From: Phlegmacium glaucopus
Taxonomy: Eukaryota > Basidiomycota > Agaricomycetes > Agaricales > Cortinariaceae
NCBI GenBank assembly: GCA_015039465.1
Contig: MU130533.1
Span: 496,001 to 560,000 of the forward strand
DNA: 64,000 nucleotides
Direction: 5' to 3'
The notes below the pieces were generated by a model, which saw nothing but the letters and a program-made list of their open reading frames with translations, was not told where the DNA came from and made no database searches. This document shows positions 32,020 to 43,620 of this stretch, one piece after another. The position numbers were made by a program, and so were the translations under genes. How positions within the stretch are numbered: position 1 is the stretch's first letter; every line of letters begins with the position of its first letter.

Positions 32020-32486
32020 ATTTTCAGGAACCTAAAAAAGGAGCTGAATAAACCCTTGTGCACAGGCCTTTGGTTCATTTTCACTGTTGATGATGTTCCC
32101 CAAATGTTAGAGTCCAGTTTAGACAGTGTGCATTAGGTACCTTGTAATATATATTATTTATATCCAAAAAAAAGCTTTAAAAACAATGTATTATAAGGGG
32201 AGGGTTGAGGGCAGTGGGCAGTGGGCAGCAGGAGGCGGGACAGCGAGCAGGACAGTGAGTGGGAGGCAGAGATGAAGGGAGAGTTGGGAAGCAGCAGAGG
32301 AACAGCAAGGAACAGCAGACAGATGGCAGGTACCAGTCACCTCAAAAAAATCTAAAGGGAGAAGATATTGCTGGGTCATATTGAAAGGCAAGAGAAATCA
32401 GCATAACTAAGGTATATTAGATGACAGGCAGTGATCGGATCCAAACAGCTTATTAGGCCCAAATAGTGGGAAGATTAGGTGTCTAT
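32020..32486. other. Gene-free stretch
   Basis: No feature is recognised. A purine-rich patch with GGGCAGTGGGCAGCAGG-type words lies at about 32,205-32,310. Confidence 0.4.
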
Positions 32487-33452
32487 GGATGCATTAGGTA
32501 CATGTAAAAGGCTTTGTCATTGTTGTTGTGGCTATGGACCCACAAGTCTTCCCTTCAGCTATCTACCTTGCCATACCTCACTCCTGGATCTCACTCAGCC
32601 CCCTATCCTTGCTTATCTACTGTTTATCTTATCACTGCCAGAACCAACATTCACATGGGTACCTGAATCCTTCCCACCCTCTTTATCACACTTTAGGAAG
32701 TCCAGGAGGATCACAACTAAGCAGGAGTTGGAGATAAATCAGCAGCAAAGGATTATTCTTCCAGTATGTCAAGTGTTATCAAGGCTGCGCAACATGGGAT
32801 TATGGGCAAGTGGTATTTTCTCGGGAACAAGGCTGTGCCTTTCAAGTGTTGACTCAGGACCTTTCATATTTTGACATGACCACACAGCTATGGAGTTGAT
32901 ATATTTTTGCTATTGGACTGTGCACACTGCCTTTTTTTCTTTTCTCTCACACTTTGACATCTTACAGAAGTTTTTATTGTTCCTTCTTTTCCATTGTTCT
33001 TTTCTTCTCACAGCTGTCATCTCTTCATCTTTCTTCCTTTGACAGGGCATATTTCTTTCTTTTTATTGTTCTACATAGCCTCATCCTTAGGGTATAAATA
33101 CTGTTCTTTTGTACCAGGATAGATAGTTCCCCCCTAGTTCTCCTTAGTTCCCCCAATTCACTTCTTAGTCCTTTACAGTCATCATCTCAGTGGAATTCCA
33201 GTGAATTCCTCCCTTAAGTTTTTCTGCCCCTTACTGTCAATCTATCCATATTGTCTACTGCTATAGTCTTACTGAAGACTCTTTCTCATTTATCCTCTTC
33301 TCTATACTCTCTCACCTCAGTCACCTTTCTATTTATCTTCATCCTTATCCTCTGCTCTCTCTCCCTACCTTTGTGTGTTACAATTCACAGGCTAAGCCTT
33401 CCCTAAATGAATAACAGGGAGTCCTTTGACCTAAAGACTGGTCCAACGCTCT
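32487..33452 (+). repeat. LTR-like repeat, truncated at both ends
   Basis: It follows the family from AAAAGGCTTTGTCATTG to CTCTGGTTG, including the TATA-like GGGTATAAATACTG at about 33,090. The first third and the last 40 bases of the unit are missing. Confidence 0.7.
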
Positions 33453-33495
33453 CTGGTTGTCCTTGTAGTCTTCATTGCTCTTCAAGCAGTCTAGG

Positions 33496-33959
33496 GTGTA
33501 CTTTACAGTCCCCCACGTTGTCCGGCGGACTCCAGTAATTCCGGTAAAAGTCTGGTGAGAGTCTGGTGAAAGTAGAAAAATGCCTGGACTGTATGTCTGG
33601 TCACAGTCCAGCAGACTTCCACCAGACATCCACCAGACTTTTGATGGAATTTAGGGTTATATTTAGATTTAGAGGTTAGGCTTAGGGTTAGATTTAGATT
33701 TAGGGCTTAGGCTTAGGGCTTAGGATTAATATTTAGGGATGGGGATATTTTCTGTCTGTGCGGTAGCGCGTTCTTAGGTTAGGAGGGGATACAGGCATGT
33801 TTTGTACTTCCACTGGACTTCTGCCGGACTTCCACCAGACTCTCACCGGACTCTGACTGGACTCTGACTGGACTTTTCTGGAGTCCGGTGGACTTCTGCT
33901 GGACTCCGGTCAGTCCGGTGGAATTCTGGCCGGACAATGTGGGGGAGTGTCAAGTCCTC
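33496..33959. mobile_element. hAT-like MITE with GTCCGG words
   Basis: It starts GTGTACTTTACAGTCCCCC and ends GGGGGAGTGTCAAGTCCTC, with the exact 8 bp duplication AGTCTAGG (33,488-33,495 and 33,960-33,967). The arms are GTCTGGTG and GGACTCTGAC words in mirror order. The centre (33,650-33,745) is TTAGGG-like. Confidence 0.9.
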
Positions 33960-34004
33960 AGTCTAGGCTATACTCACTAACAACAATTTATAGTGTGATA
34001 TTAC

Positions 34005-34265
34005 TGTTAGAATTGCCTCATTAGTTTCCTGACATGTGATCAGATTTTACTCCATTTAACTTTCATCTCAGATCAGATCCTTTCACACTGCCAAGATATC
34101 TCCAGATAGGTTTCTTATTGTTCTCTTTTATATATAATCAGTAGCTAACTTGCCAGAAGTCCCCAGTTACTCACTCTGGACTTCAGCTCTTGTGTCACTT
34201 ACCCTGAGTTCCTATAATCTTGCACGCAGCTGTCTTGCACACTACCCTACTTGCCTGCTTCAACA
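34005..34265. repeat. Solo LTR
   Basis: It starts TGTTAGAATTGCCTC and ends GCTTCAACA, with the exact 5 bp duplication ATTAC (34,000-34,004 and 34,266-34,270). Two longer copies lie at 39,725 and 40,499. Confidence 0.9.
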
Positions 34266-34653
34266 ATTACGGGAGTCACACACACTAATTACAGACAATA
34301 TGATTTGGACTTCCTAGGAAGTGTAGCCATTCCAAATCTATTGATAGCTTTCACACAATAGTAGTTTCACTTTTAAGTTGTGAATAAACTTGTAGATCTT
34401 TATTCAACAACCAAAGACTAACTTCAATGCAACCAATGGACTAAATAAATGTTTCACAAATTTAAGTAATTCCCAGGTTAATCTCAAAACCAATATAACT
34501 TTAATAGTGTAACCAATACACTATATTCAATACTATTCTTCTCTTTACTGATTTGAACAGCTTGCTTCTTATATTTCTTTATCAACAACTAAATATTTGT
34601 GGGTGGTAAGAAAGAGGTAATCTGATGATTTATTTACAGGTTCTTCTATCCTA

Positions 34654-35210
34654 TGTTAAGTTTAGACAAAGGGGTAATGTCAGAGTAACTCCGGAACAAG
34701 TAACGGAAAGGACTTTGGCCTCAGTGTATGTGCTGTGCCGCCCAGCTCCTATAGTGTCCTGATTTCAGAACCAGAAGAGAACAGAATAAGATGGAAGACC
34801 TCAGTGACTTAGAGGACAAACAAGAGGAGGAAACTAAGTTGATATTCGAACTGAGGAAAACATACAAGTTTTGAGTACTTAAATAATAAAAGGAATAGCA
34901 ACCAAAATATAAGGATAAATATAAAGTGCTGTGTTCTGCTCCCAGAAAGTCCTGCATTCTTGGGTGAATAATCCATAGCAGGTGTGCTGACTGATAATGG
35001 GAAAGTGATGACAAAGAAATAGTTGTTTGGCAAAGATGTGGTAATGGGTTTGGAGTATCGTCGGAAGAGCAGGAATGATACGGAGAAGTCTCGGAGTTGG
35101 GTGAAGGAAGAGTAGATCTGGATACAAGGGAAGGTACTGGAATGGAGTATGGAGTACCAGAGACAACTCCGACGGAGCTGGACCAGAGTCATGTATAACA
35201 GAATGTAAGA
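34654..35210. repeat. Solo LTR, second copy of the 185-762 family
   Basis: It starts TGTTAAGTTTAGAC and ends GAATGTAAGA, with the exact 5 bp duplication TCCTA (34,649-34,653 and 35,211-35,215). It is collinear with the copy at 185-762. The 34,266-34,653 stretch before it holds nothing recognised. Confidence 0.87.
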
Positions 35211-35775
35211 TCCTACTTATACAAAATAAATGTTATGTGGCTTGTCATGACCTGTTCTTGGTCCTCTTTGCAACCAGTTATTGTTTTATTGTTATTCAGT
35301 TATTTATTTGTAACCATTCAGCGAATATCTATTTTGGATTTGGACCTGGCTGTCTGGCTCTGTTGGCGTGACTTTCTCATCACCTTGTGACTACATTTTG
35401 GTTAAAGTACAAGTCTTCATCCTCTGCCTTTAGACATAGTGTTAAATACATGGATTTTTTTCCTGCCTTAGTATAGACTTAGTAGTTATATAATATTGCA
35501 ATATATTCCCTATTGGCTGTCATGGTTATTTGTGGTTTTAGCCAGGAAATTCTGAAGGTTTAGACAGTATGATAGTTAGGTGAATTTCACACAAATAACT
35601 TCAGCCTTATACTGTGAACTATTTCATTGCAATGTCTATTTTGATCAACTGATGTAGTCAATACCAATGATCCTTTACTGCATCAGATTGCACCCTTAGT
35701 TTAGTTTATAATAATTAAATTAGGGATATTTCTGGAAAAATGTGCATATCCATGCCTATACACATTTACACTGTA

Positions 35776-36178
35776 TCACCATTTTTCAAAAGGGTTCCAA
35801 TAATGGTCAAACTCCGGTTGAACATCAGCTAGCTGTCACTCTTTTTGAATGGGCTGATATGAAAACACAGCCTCTGTTGAAGACATTGCACGGACAGCTG
35901 GTTGCTCTGTGGGTTCTGTTGAAAACTACACAGATCATTGTTTCACTGCAATCAAGTCTCTTCTTCATGACAAATTTGTCCATAGGCTTACTTCTGCTGA
36001 GAAGGAGATTGAAAAAAGGTGGATGGATAGGCACTTGGGTTTTCAAGGGTTATGGAGGGAAGGATAGATTATGTATGATGGAACTACTGTTGTCCTTTAT
36101 CAGAAACCTGGTCAGAATGGTGATGCATATTACACAAGAAAGGCTAATTATGGCCTAAATGTACAGGTAAGAAATTGG
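35776..36178 (+). pseudogene. PIF/Harbinger-type transposase fragment
   Basis: With frameshifts, the plus strand gives SNNGQTPVEHQLAVTLF, then ASVEDIARTAGCSVGSVENY, EKEIEKRWMDRHLGFQG and GDAYYTRKANYGLNVQ. This is the order seen in DDE_Tnp_4 (HARBI1-like) transposases of Agaricomycetes, ending at the region before the second catalytic Asp. A TAG stop lies where MYDGT is preceded by a Trp in the family. Only about 130 residues remain, so it is inactive. The single open frame at 35,742-36,158 is in a different frame for most of its length. Confidence 0.7.
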
Positions 36179-36264
36179 ATTGAAACTTTGTTAATATGAC
36201 TTGGACATGCAAAGATAGGAAATACATCTTTGCGATTCACTAACATGTGATTAGGTCAAATTAG

Positions 36265-36599
36265 CAGTACTTTTCTGTCCCCCACCAGATCTGATCAGAT
36301 CTGATCAGAACTGTTATATCTGACCAGATCTGCTCAGATCTGCTCAGATTCTGAGTGGATCCAAGTGGATCTGAGAAAATAGAGACCCACTAGCTACTTC
36401 TATTAAGGTTTGGTTAAGGTTTGGTTAAGGTTTGGTTAAGGTTTGGGTTAAGGTTTGGGTTAAGGTTTGGGTTAAGGTTTGGTTAGGGTTTTATTAAGGT
36501 TAGGGAGGTATATAGTTGCAATTCTGCTCAGATCTGCTCAGAATGCCTGCCAAATCTGCTCAGATCTGCTCAGATCTGGTGGATCACAGCAAAGACCTC
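36265..36599. mobile_element. hAT-like MITE with AGATCTG words
   Basis: It starts CAGTACTTTTCTGTCCCCC and ends CAGCAAAGACCTC, with the exact 8 bp duplication CAAATTAG (36,257-36,264 and 36,600-36,607). The arms are AGATCTGCTC/GATCTGATCAG words. The centre at 36,405-36,505 is GGTTTGGTTAA repeats. Confidence 0.85.
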
Positions 36600-36844
36600 C
36601 AAATTAGAATGTAAATTTTTAGAAAAAATTTTATGAGAAAGTAACAATGTAAATACTAGTTGCTGATGAGTGTTGGGTGAAAGCACTAAGTAGTACCTCC
36701 CGACCCAAGAAGCAGCCAGGACTCTAAAGGTTTTGTAAGTGCAAGACACACTGCGTGACCCAAGTGAAAGGAGTCTACGACGCAACGAGTGAGTCTTGTA
36801 ACCCTTAAATTAGGAGTAGTATTTCGTAGCATACCTTAACGGTC

Positions 36845-36973
36845 TTATCGTCGACCCTGCAGCATAGCAGTAGTAGGCATAATAAAATGAGAAAACTCGG
36901 AGTGAAGATTAGAGTTGTCTTGTATGAATGGGGCTATGACTTGTGCATGTTTTTGAAGGTAAATGATGAATGC
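36845..36973 (-). pseudogene. C-terminal tail of the second tyrosine recombinase
   Basis: The minus-strand frame reads AFIIYLQKHAQVIAPFIQ and ends at a TAA (36,845-36,847). The IYLQKHA segment carries the nucleophile Tyr and aligns with VIYIRKNP of the intact copy at 17-19 kb. It is the missing end of the gene at 41,155-41,965, separated from it by the LTR-like nest; about 80 residues with the HxxR box are absent. Confidence 0.75.
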
Positions 36974-38056
36974 GTTATCACATACCAATACTGATTGGTA
37001 GCGTGAGAAGAAAGCTTAAAAGTTGTCATCATGAAAATAAGCGGACTTTGAATTTGCTTACCTATTTTGGAAGTGGCCCTGAATCACGTTCCTGGTCGAC
37101 AAATCATTCGTTCAACGTTATCACCCTCATCACTCATCATATTCTCAATGTCTCACACTATGCTCTCTATCGTTTCCACTATCAACATGCTCCTAAGCAT
37201 CTACCATCCATTTGTTCCTTGGTTAGTGATCCAACAAAGCGATCAATCTACTATTTGCATTGGTCATCGGCTCGCATTTGATCGTATCTTTGGTCCATCA
37301 TTTCAAGAACGGCCTCTTTATGGATGCATCAACTACATCTCCCATTATGTAAAAGGCTTTGTCATCGTTGTTGTGGCTATGGACCCACAAGTCTTCCCCT
37401 CAGCCATCTATCTTGCCATCCCTCGCCCCTGGATCTCACTCAGTCCCCTATCCTCAATTATCTACCTCTTATCTTATCATTCACTGCCAAAACCATCATT
37501 CACGCGGTACATGAAGCCTTCCCACCCTCTTTATGACAATTTAGGAAGTCCGGGAGGATCACGACTAAGCAGGAATTGCAGATGAATCAGCAGCAGAGGA
37601 TTATTCTTGCAGTGTGTCAAGTGTTATCAAGGCTGCGCAACATGGGATCATGGGCAAGTAGTGTTTTCTCGGGAACAAGGCTGCACCTTTCAAGTGTTGA
37701 CTCAGGACCTTTCACATTTTTGACATGACCACACGCCTATGGAGTTGATATATCTTTGCTATTGGACTATGTACACTGCCTTCTCTTCTTTTCTCTCGCA
37801 CTTTGACACTTTACAGATTTTTTTTATTGTTCCTTCTTCTTTTCCATTGTTCTTTTCTTCTCGCAGCTGTCCTCTCTTTATCTTTCTTCCTTTGACAGTG
37901 CGTACTTCTTTCTTTTTATTGTTCTACATAGCCTCATCCGAGGTCTTTACACTCCCCCAGGGAATCCGACAGAGTCCGAGCGAGTCCGAGCACCTTTTGG
38001 GTGTATTTGAGTGTATTCCAAGCAGAATTTGCTCAGAATCCGCTCAGACTGCTCGG

Positions 38057-39413
38057 TATAAATCGTTGTTGTTGTTGTATATTAACACCAACCAGAGAGC
38101 AATGGACTAGTCTTTAAGTCAAAAGCCTCCCTGTTGTTCGTTTAGGGAAGGTGTAACCTTGACTTGTATCACACAGAGGTAGGGAGCAAGAGTAGAGGTG
38201 AGGAGGATGAGGATGAATGTCTTGGAAGATGGATGAGGTAGAAGATGAGGATGAGGATGGGTAAGAAAGAGTCTTCAGTAAGACTATAGCGATTGAGGGA
38301 TAGGGGATAGATTGACAGTAAGGGGCAAGAAAAGCGAACTTAAGGGAGGAATTCACTGGAATTCCACTGAGATGATGAAAGTGGGGGGTAAGAATGAATT
38401 GAACTGAACTACCTATCCTGGTACAAAAGAGCAGTATTTATACCCTAAGGATGAGGCTATGTAGAACAATAAAAAGAAAGAAGTACGCACTGTCAAAGGA
38501 AGAAAGATAAAGAGAGGACAGCTGCGAGAAGAAAAGAACAATGGAAAAGAAGAAGGAACAATAAAAAAAATCTGTAAAGTGTCAAAGTGCGAGAGAAAAG
38601 AAAAGAAGGCAGTGTACATAGTCCAATAGCAAAAATATATCAACTCCATAGGCGTGTGGTCATGTCAAAAATGTGAAAGGTCCTGAGTCAACACTTGAAA
38701 GGCGCAGCCTTGTTCCCGAGAAAACACTACTTGCCCATGATCCCATGTCGCACAGCCTTGATAACACTTGACACACTGCGAGAATAATCCTCTGCTGCTG
38801 ATTCATCTGCAATTCCTGCTTAGTCATGATCCTCCTGGACTTCCTAAATTGTCATAAAGAGGGTGGGAAGGCTTCAGGTACCGCGTGAATGATGGTTTTG
38901 GCAGTGAATGATAAGATAAGAGGTAGATAATTGAGGATAGGGGACTGAGTGAGATCCAGGAGCGAGGGATGGCAAGATAGATGGCTGAGGGGAAGACTTG
39001 TGGGTCCATAGCCACAACAACAATGACAAAGCCTTTGACATAATGGGAGATGTAGCTGATGCATCCATAAACGGGCCGTTCTTGAAATGATGGGCCATAG
39101 ATGCGATCAAACGCGAGCCGATGACCGATGCGAATAGTAGATTGATCGCTTTGTTGAATCGCTAGCCAAGGAACAAATGGATGGTAGATGTTAAGGAGCA
39201 TGTCGATAGTGTAAATGATAGACAACATAGTGGAAGACATTGAGGATATGATGAGCGATGAAGATGATAACATTGAACGAATGATTTTGTTGACCAGGAA
39301 TGCGATTCAGGGCCGCTTCCAAAATAGGTAAGCAAATTCAAAGTCCGCTTATTTTCATGATGGCGACTTTTAAGCTTTCTTCTCACGCTACCAATCAGTA
39401 TTGGTGCGCGACA
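38057..39413 (-). repeat. LTR-like repeat, copy D, full length
   Basis: It runs from TATAAATCGTTG to the GCACCAATACTG end in reverse sense and is flanked by TCGG on both sides (38,053-38,056 and 39,414-39,417). It is in inverted orientation to the copy that surrounds it. Confidence 0.75.
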
Positions 39414-39484
39414 TCGGACTTGCTCGGACTCCGCTCAGACTGCTCAGACTCACTTGGACTTGCTCAGACTGGAACCTATATACC

Positions 39485-39705
39485 TCCCCAACCTTATCAA
39501 AACCCTAACAAAACCTTAAAAAAACCTTAAAAAAAACCTTAACAAAACCTTAACAAACTATATACCTCCCTGACCTTAACAAAACCTTAACACAACCTTA
39601 ACAAAAAACCTTAACAAAACCTTAAAAAAACCTTAACAAAACCCTAACAAAACCTTAACAAAACCTTAACAAAACCTTAACAAAACCTTAACAAAACCTT
39701 AACGG
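39485..39705. repeat. AACCTTAAC/AACCCTAAC tandem repeats
   Basis: About twenty units of AAAACCTTAAC with some AACCCTAAC form the core of the hAT-like element at 37,940-40,263. They resemble degenerate telomere repeats. Confidence 0.8.
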
Positions 39706-39724
39706 AAGTATTTTCCCAGCCAAT

Positions 39725-40122
39725 TGTTGAAGCTGGCTAGTAGAGTAGCGTGCAAGACGGCTGTGTGCGAGATTCCAAAAACTCAGGGTAAGTGACACAA
39801 GAGCTATGATAAGCTGAAGTCCAGAGTGAGTAACTAAATACATTGAGTAAAACAACTAAGTACTTGCCTGAAGTCCAGAGTGAGTAACTGGGGACTTCTG
39901 GCAAGTTAGCTACTGATTATATATGAAAGAGAACAATAAGAAAGATATCTGGAGATATCTTGACAGTGTGTGAAAGGATCTGATCTGAGATCAAGTAATA
40001 GATCTGGAGATCAGATCAGATCAGATATAATCTAAGATGTAATCTGAGATGTAATCTGAGATGAAAAGTTAAATGGAGTAAGATCTGATGAGACCCAGGA
40101 GACTAATGAGGCAATTCTAACA
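39725..40122 (-). repeat. Solo LTR
   Basis: In reverse sense it starts TGTTAGAATTGCCTC and ends CAGCTTCAACA. The exact 5 bp duplication CCAAT lies at 39,720-39,724 and 40,123-40,127. Confidence 0.9.
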
Positions 40123-40498
40123 CCAATTTGTGTCTTATTTGCTTGGATCCACTCAGAATATGCTCGGACTCCTCGGACTCCACTCAGAATTTGCTTGGAC
40201 TCCTCGGACTCCGCTTGGATCCGCTCGGACTCCTTGGAATCCCTGGGGGACTGTAAATTACTGCCTCATCCTTAGGGTATAAATACTGCTCTTTTGTACC
40301 AGGATAGGTAGTTTATCTCAATTCATTCTTACTCCCCAACAGTCATCCTCTCAGTGGAATTCCAGTGAATTCCTCCCTCTAAGTTCGCTTTTTCAGTCCC
40401 TTACTGTCACTGTCCTCTACTGTCAACCGCTATAGTCTTACTGAAGACTCTTTCTTACCCATCCTCATCCTCGTCTTCTACCTCATTCATCTTCCAAG

Positions 40499-40982
40499 TG
40501 TTAGAATTGCCTCATTAGTCTCCTGGGTCTCATCAGATCTTACTCCATTTAACTTTTCATCTCAGATTACATCTCAGATTACATCTTAGATTATATCTGA
40601 TCTGATCTGATCTCCAGATCTATTACTTGATCTCAGATCAGTCCTTTCACACACTGTCAAGATATCTCCAGATATCTTTCTTATTGTTCTCTTTCATATA
40701 TAATCAGTAGCTAACTTGCCAGAAGTCCCCAGTTACTCACTCTGGACTATATCTCCAGATATCTTTCTTATTGTTCTCTTTCATATATAATCAGTAGCTA
40801 ACTTGCCAGAAGTCCCCAGTTACTCACTCTGGACTTCAGGCAAGTACTTAGTTGTTTTACTCAATGTATTCAGTTACTCACTCTGGACTTCAGCTTATCA
40901 TAGCTCTTGTGTCACTTACCCTGAGTTCCTGGAATCTCGCACACAGCCGTCTTGCACGCTACTCTACTAGCCAGCTTCAACA
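40499..40982 (+). repeat. Solo LTR with internal duplication
   Basis: It starts TGTTAGAATTGCCTC and ends CAGCTTCAACA, with the exact 5 bp duplication CCAAG (40,494-40,498 and 40,983-40,987). About 86 bases ending in CTCACTCTGGACT are present twice in tandem (about 40,660-40,835). Confidence 0.9.
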
Positions 40983-41154
40983 CCAAGACCTTCATCCTCA
41001 TCCTCCTCACCTCTACTCTTGCTCCCTATCTCTGTGTGTTACAAGTCAAGGTTACACCTTCCCTAAACAAACAACAGGGAGTCTCTTGACCTAAAGACTG
41101 GTCCACTGCTCTCTGGTTGGTGTTATATAACAACACAAACAAGGATTTATAACG

Positions 41155-41965
41155 CGGTGGGTTGTTGATGCGTATATGATGATCCAAAGTGTGATATGGG
41201 TCTGAGGAGCCTTGTTGTCGACCCCAGTAGACATCCTCACCCTCGGAGGGGGCAGCTTTTGTGTGTGGGATGTGAAGAACAGTGACATAGGCATCGTTAG
41301 GCCCTAATTCTGTTCGTAAATTGGCTGGAGTAATGTGGGAAGAGGAGCTGAAAGCTTCGAGACGAGGGACTGTGAATTCACCCAGCCGCACTGCCGCATA
41401 AAAGCATGTCATGAGACATGCATAAACCCAACGTTGAATGGGCTCGTCATATCTAAACCACTTTGTATGAGTTCAATGTACTGTACTGTGAAAGGTCTCC
41501 GCTTCTTTCTGCACCTTTGAGAAGAGTGTCGATTTTGGGTTCATTAAGCTCCCAAGCCACCCCATGGAGCAGATGCCATGCTTGAATTCCATAAAGGTAA
41601 TTGGCTACTGCACTACGCAAATATGTCCCTGCAAGACTGGCTGCAAACACTGAGAGTAGGACTGGACTGGCCGGTGCCCGTTGATGTTCCGGAATCAATC
41701 TAGTATCGCAGAATACATGAAAAACAAGTAAACCCGCACTGTAAGACTGGCGAGTTGTCTCTGCCCATCCGTTAGACATCACATCAAAGATTTTCTCAAC
41801 ATCATGCATCGACAAGTTGATCTGCAAACCTGACGAGTCGATTGGTTGCCGTGATAGAACTGGTTTCCAGAGGCAAAGCCGTTGTCTGGCTAAACAATGA
41901 GGTCGGAGTATTGACGGTAGGGGGTGTAAATGAGTACTATAGGAAGTAGGAGTAGCTGTAGACAA
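41155..41965 (-). pseudogene. Tyrosine recombinase of the second YR retrotransposon
   Basis: From 41,965 the frame has a helical N-terminal domain (WAETTRQSYSAGLLVFHVF), then after a shift near 41,450 the segment CFYAAVRLGEFTVPRLEAFS with the first catalytic Arg, and VTVLHIPHTKAAPSEGEDVYW. It breaks off after HIRINNPP at the LTR-like repeat. The tail with the Tyr is at 36,845-36,973. The HxxR box is missing, so no active enzyme can be made. Confidence 0.82.
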
Positions 41966-42014
41966 AGGCTGCTATATGCTTGGAGTAACACCGTCTGAAG
42001 CCAATGTTTGCAAC

Positions 42015-43620
42015 TCACCAGGACGCCGTCTGTGCGACAGCCGTTCTGAACCATTCAGCGTCATCGCTGGGTTGGTAACGATATCCGTCGGTTCCTGCTG
42101 TGAATTGATCTGGTTTTGGTGAACAGTGAGCCTGTTCTCGACGACGAGTACACTCACTGGGAACAAGCTGGCTGTCAAAGTCGACAATGAACTGTTTGAG
42201 TTCATCGGGTATAGGGAAGGCTGGGAGGAGAAAGGAAACAGGGGGGTATATTCCACGCGATGGCCTGTCAGCTGGGTTCTTCGCGCTTGGTACATAGGTA
42301 GTGATGATAGAGCACCCACAAACAGCTGCAATGTTGTGTACCCTTCGGAATATAATGTTTGTTGCCTTATTTCTGCTTTGGCCTTTCCACCAACCCTCAA
42401 TGATCCCTTGGTTGTCTCCAAAGACTCTAAAGGTGCTCTTTGGGGTTGCTTGAGATGAGGAGACAGCAGACAAGAAGCTCGAAACCCACAGCATGCCCAT
42501 CCGATGTCTCGTCCATCTTGCTGCCAACCCAGGAGGAGCATCCATGCCCGCCATCTATCTTGGATGACAATTCCAATTCCAAGACTGGAACTGGCATCAG
42601 AGTATGTGTTTCAATCAATAACCACGGCGGGGCCTGGAATGTCATGAGAGAGGTTTGGTAAGAAGAGGATGGAGAGCCACCACGAGAGGTCAGCGCTAGT
42701 GTCTCGAGGGGCGTGGTGCGGTACAAAAGGGTTTGACGTGAAGGTTCCCAGCATGGCCTCAAGGCTTGTGAGATAGGCTCGACCTGCAGAGACCACCAAC
42801 GTGGCGTGAAGTAACTTACCGTACAGCTTCTGTAGCTCGTTAAGCATGTGTAACTTCTTTGTCTGCCATTCTTGGATAGCCGTTCAATATTTTTCCTTTT
42901 CTTCAGAGAAATGGAGATGGTTTTCGATGGAAGGTCCCATTCCAAGCCGAGATAAGGGACTTTGTAATTAAACAGGACTGTTTTAGAAGCTTCCCATGGT
43001 ATTCCCAATTTCTCTGAGATCGTTTCAATGTCAGCATCACAGTACGTGAAGGCTGTGTCCTGAGCTGAACGCGGTGAAGCGCATGCCAAATCCTGTATTT
43101 CAGTGGCTGCATCCTCATCAAACTCCGCAACCCTGCCATCTGGGAGCATTTCACCTTTATACCATATTCGGCTTCCATTGCGCACCTGACCACCATTGGC
43201 AGTGATGTTCTCATGCCAAGTTTGGCGAGAGCTATTATAAGATGATAAATACTCACGGAGTATATGGAAGAAGATGTGGTCATCAACCCGCTTCGACATG
43301 GGGCCAATGCCTGATGCCCTGAATATATCCAGCGTGGCATCTCCGAGTTCGCCATAGATACCACTCGCTGAACCGAGTCCAAAGTTATCACATGTGTTGA
43401 TTGCAAAAGCGTCTTCCCCTTGTAGTCGCACCACAAGTCCGGGCCATTGGCTGGGAAGTATTGGTATAGTACAGAATGCCTCAGAAACATCACGGATGGA
43501 GGCTTGAGAGCCTGGAGGATGGTTTGAGATAGTGAAGCAGATTGTAGCAAAAGTGCCCCATGTGCAAGGGTATATATCCAGGTCAATGGTATAATTAATT
43601 GAAAAAATTTGAATCATAAG
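42015..43620 (-). pseudogene. RT-RNase H of the second YR retrotransposon
   Basis: The RT part (43,617-42,900) includes IDKPG (just upstream), ASIRDVSEAFCTIPI, FGLGSASGIYGELGDATLDI and a catalytic box KRVDDHIFF where most RTs have a YxDD. After frameshifts near 42,900 and 42,560, RNase H continues with FRVFGDNQGIIEGWW and TYVPSAKNPADRPSRG. It is read with the gag genes upstream and the recombinase downstream, the same order as the element at 14-19 kb, but the protein is of a clearly different lineage. It is decayed. Confidence 0.82.

Larger units (their letters stand above)
37940..40263. mobile_element. hAT-like element with GACTCCG words, with nested repeats
   Basis: It starts GAGGTCTTTACACTCCCCC and ends GGGGGACTGTAAATTACTG, with the exact 8 bp duplication CCTCATCC (37,932-37,939 and 40,264-40,271). 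The arms are GACTCCGCTCGG words. Inside are an inverted LTR-like copy (38,057-39,413), AACCTTAAC repeats and a solo LTR. Confidence 0.88.
36974..41151 (+). repeat. LTR-like repeat carrying a hAT element and a solo LTR
   Basis: The two ends of one LTR-like copy (36,974-37,939 and 40,264-41,151) are separated by a hAT-like element. The second part is again split by a solo LTR (40,499-40,982). The open frame at 37,067-37,585 is the same as in copy A. It separates the body and tail of the second recombinase gene. No clean target duplication is seen, which suggests recombination as well as insertion. Confidence 0.72.

Noticed and set aside
35742..36158. 138-residue open frame as an intact protein
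   Set aside because: The Harbinger-like residues are in a different frame for most of its length, so the open frame is a shadow of a broken gene.
37067..37585. 172-residue frame as a real gene
   Set aside because: It lies in a high-copy LTR-like repeat, has no recognisable domain, and its openness in several copies can follow from recent copying. Kept only as a question in the findings.
39485..39705. A true chromosome end or telomere
   Set aside because: The units are degenerate, short, and sit inside a TIR- and TSD-bounded element with unique sequence on both sides.
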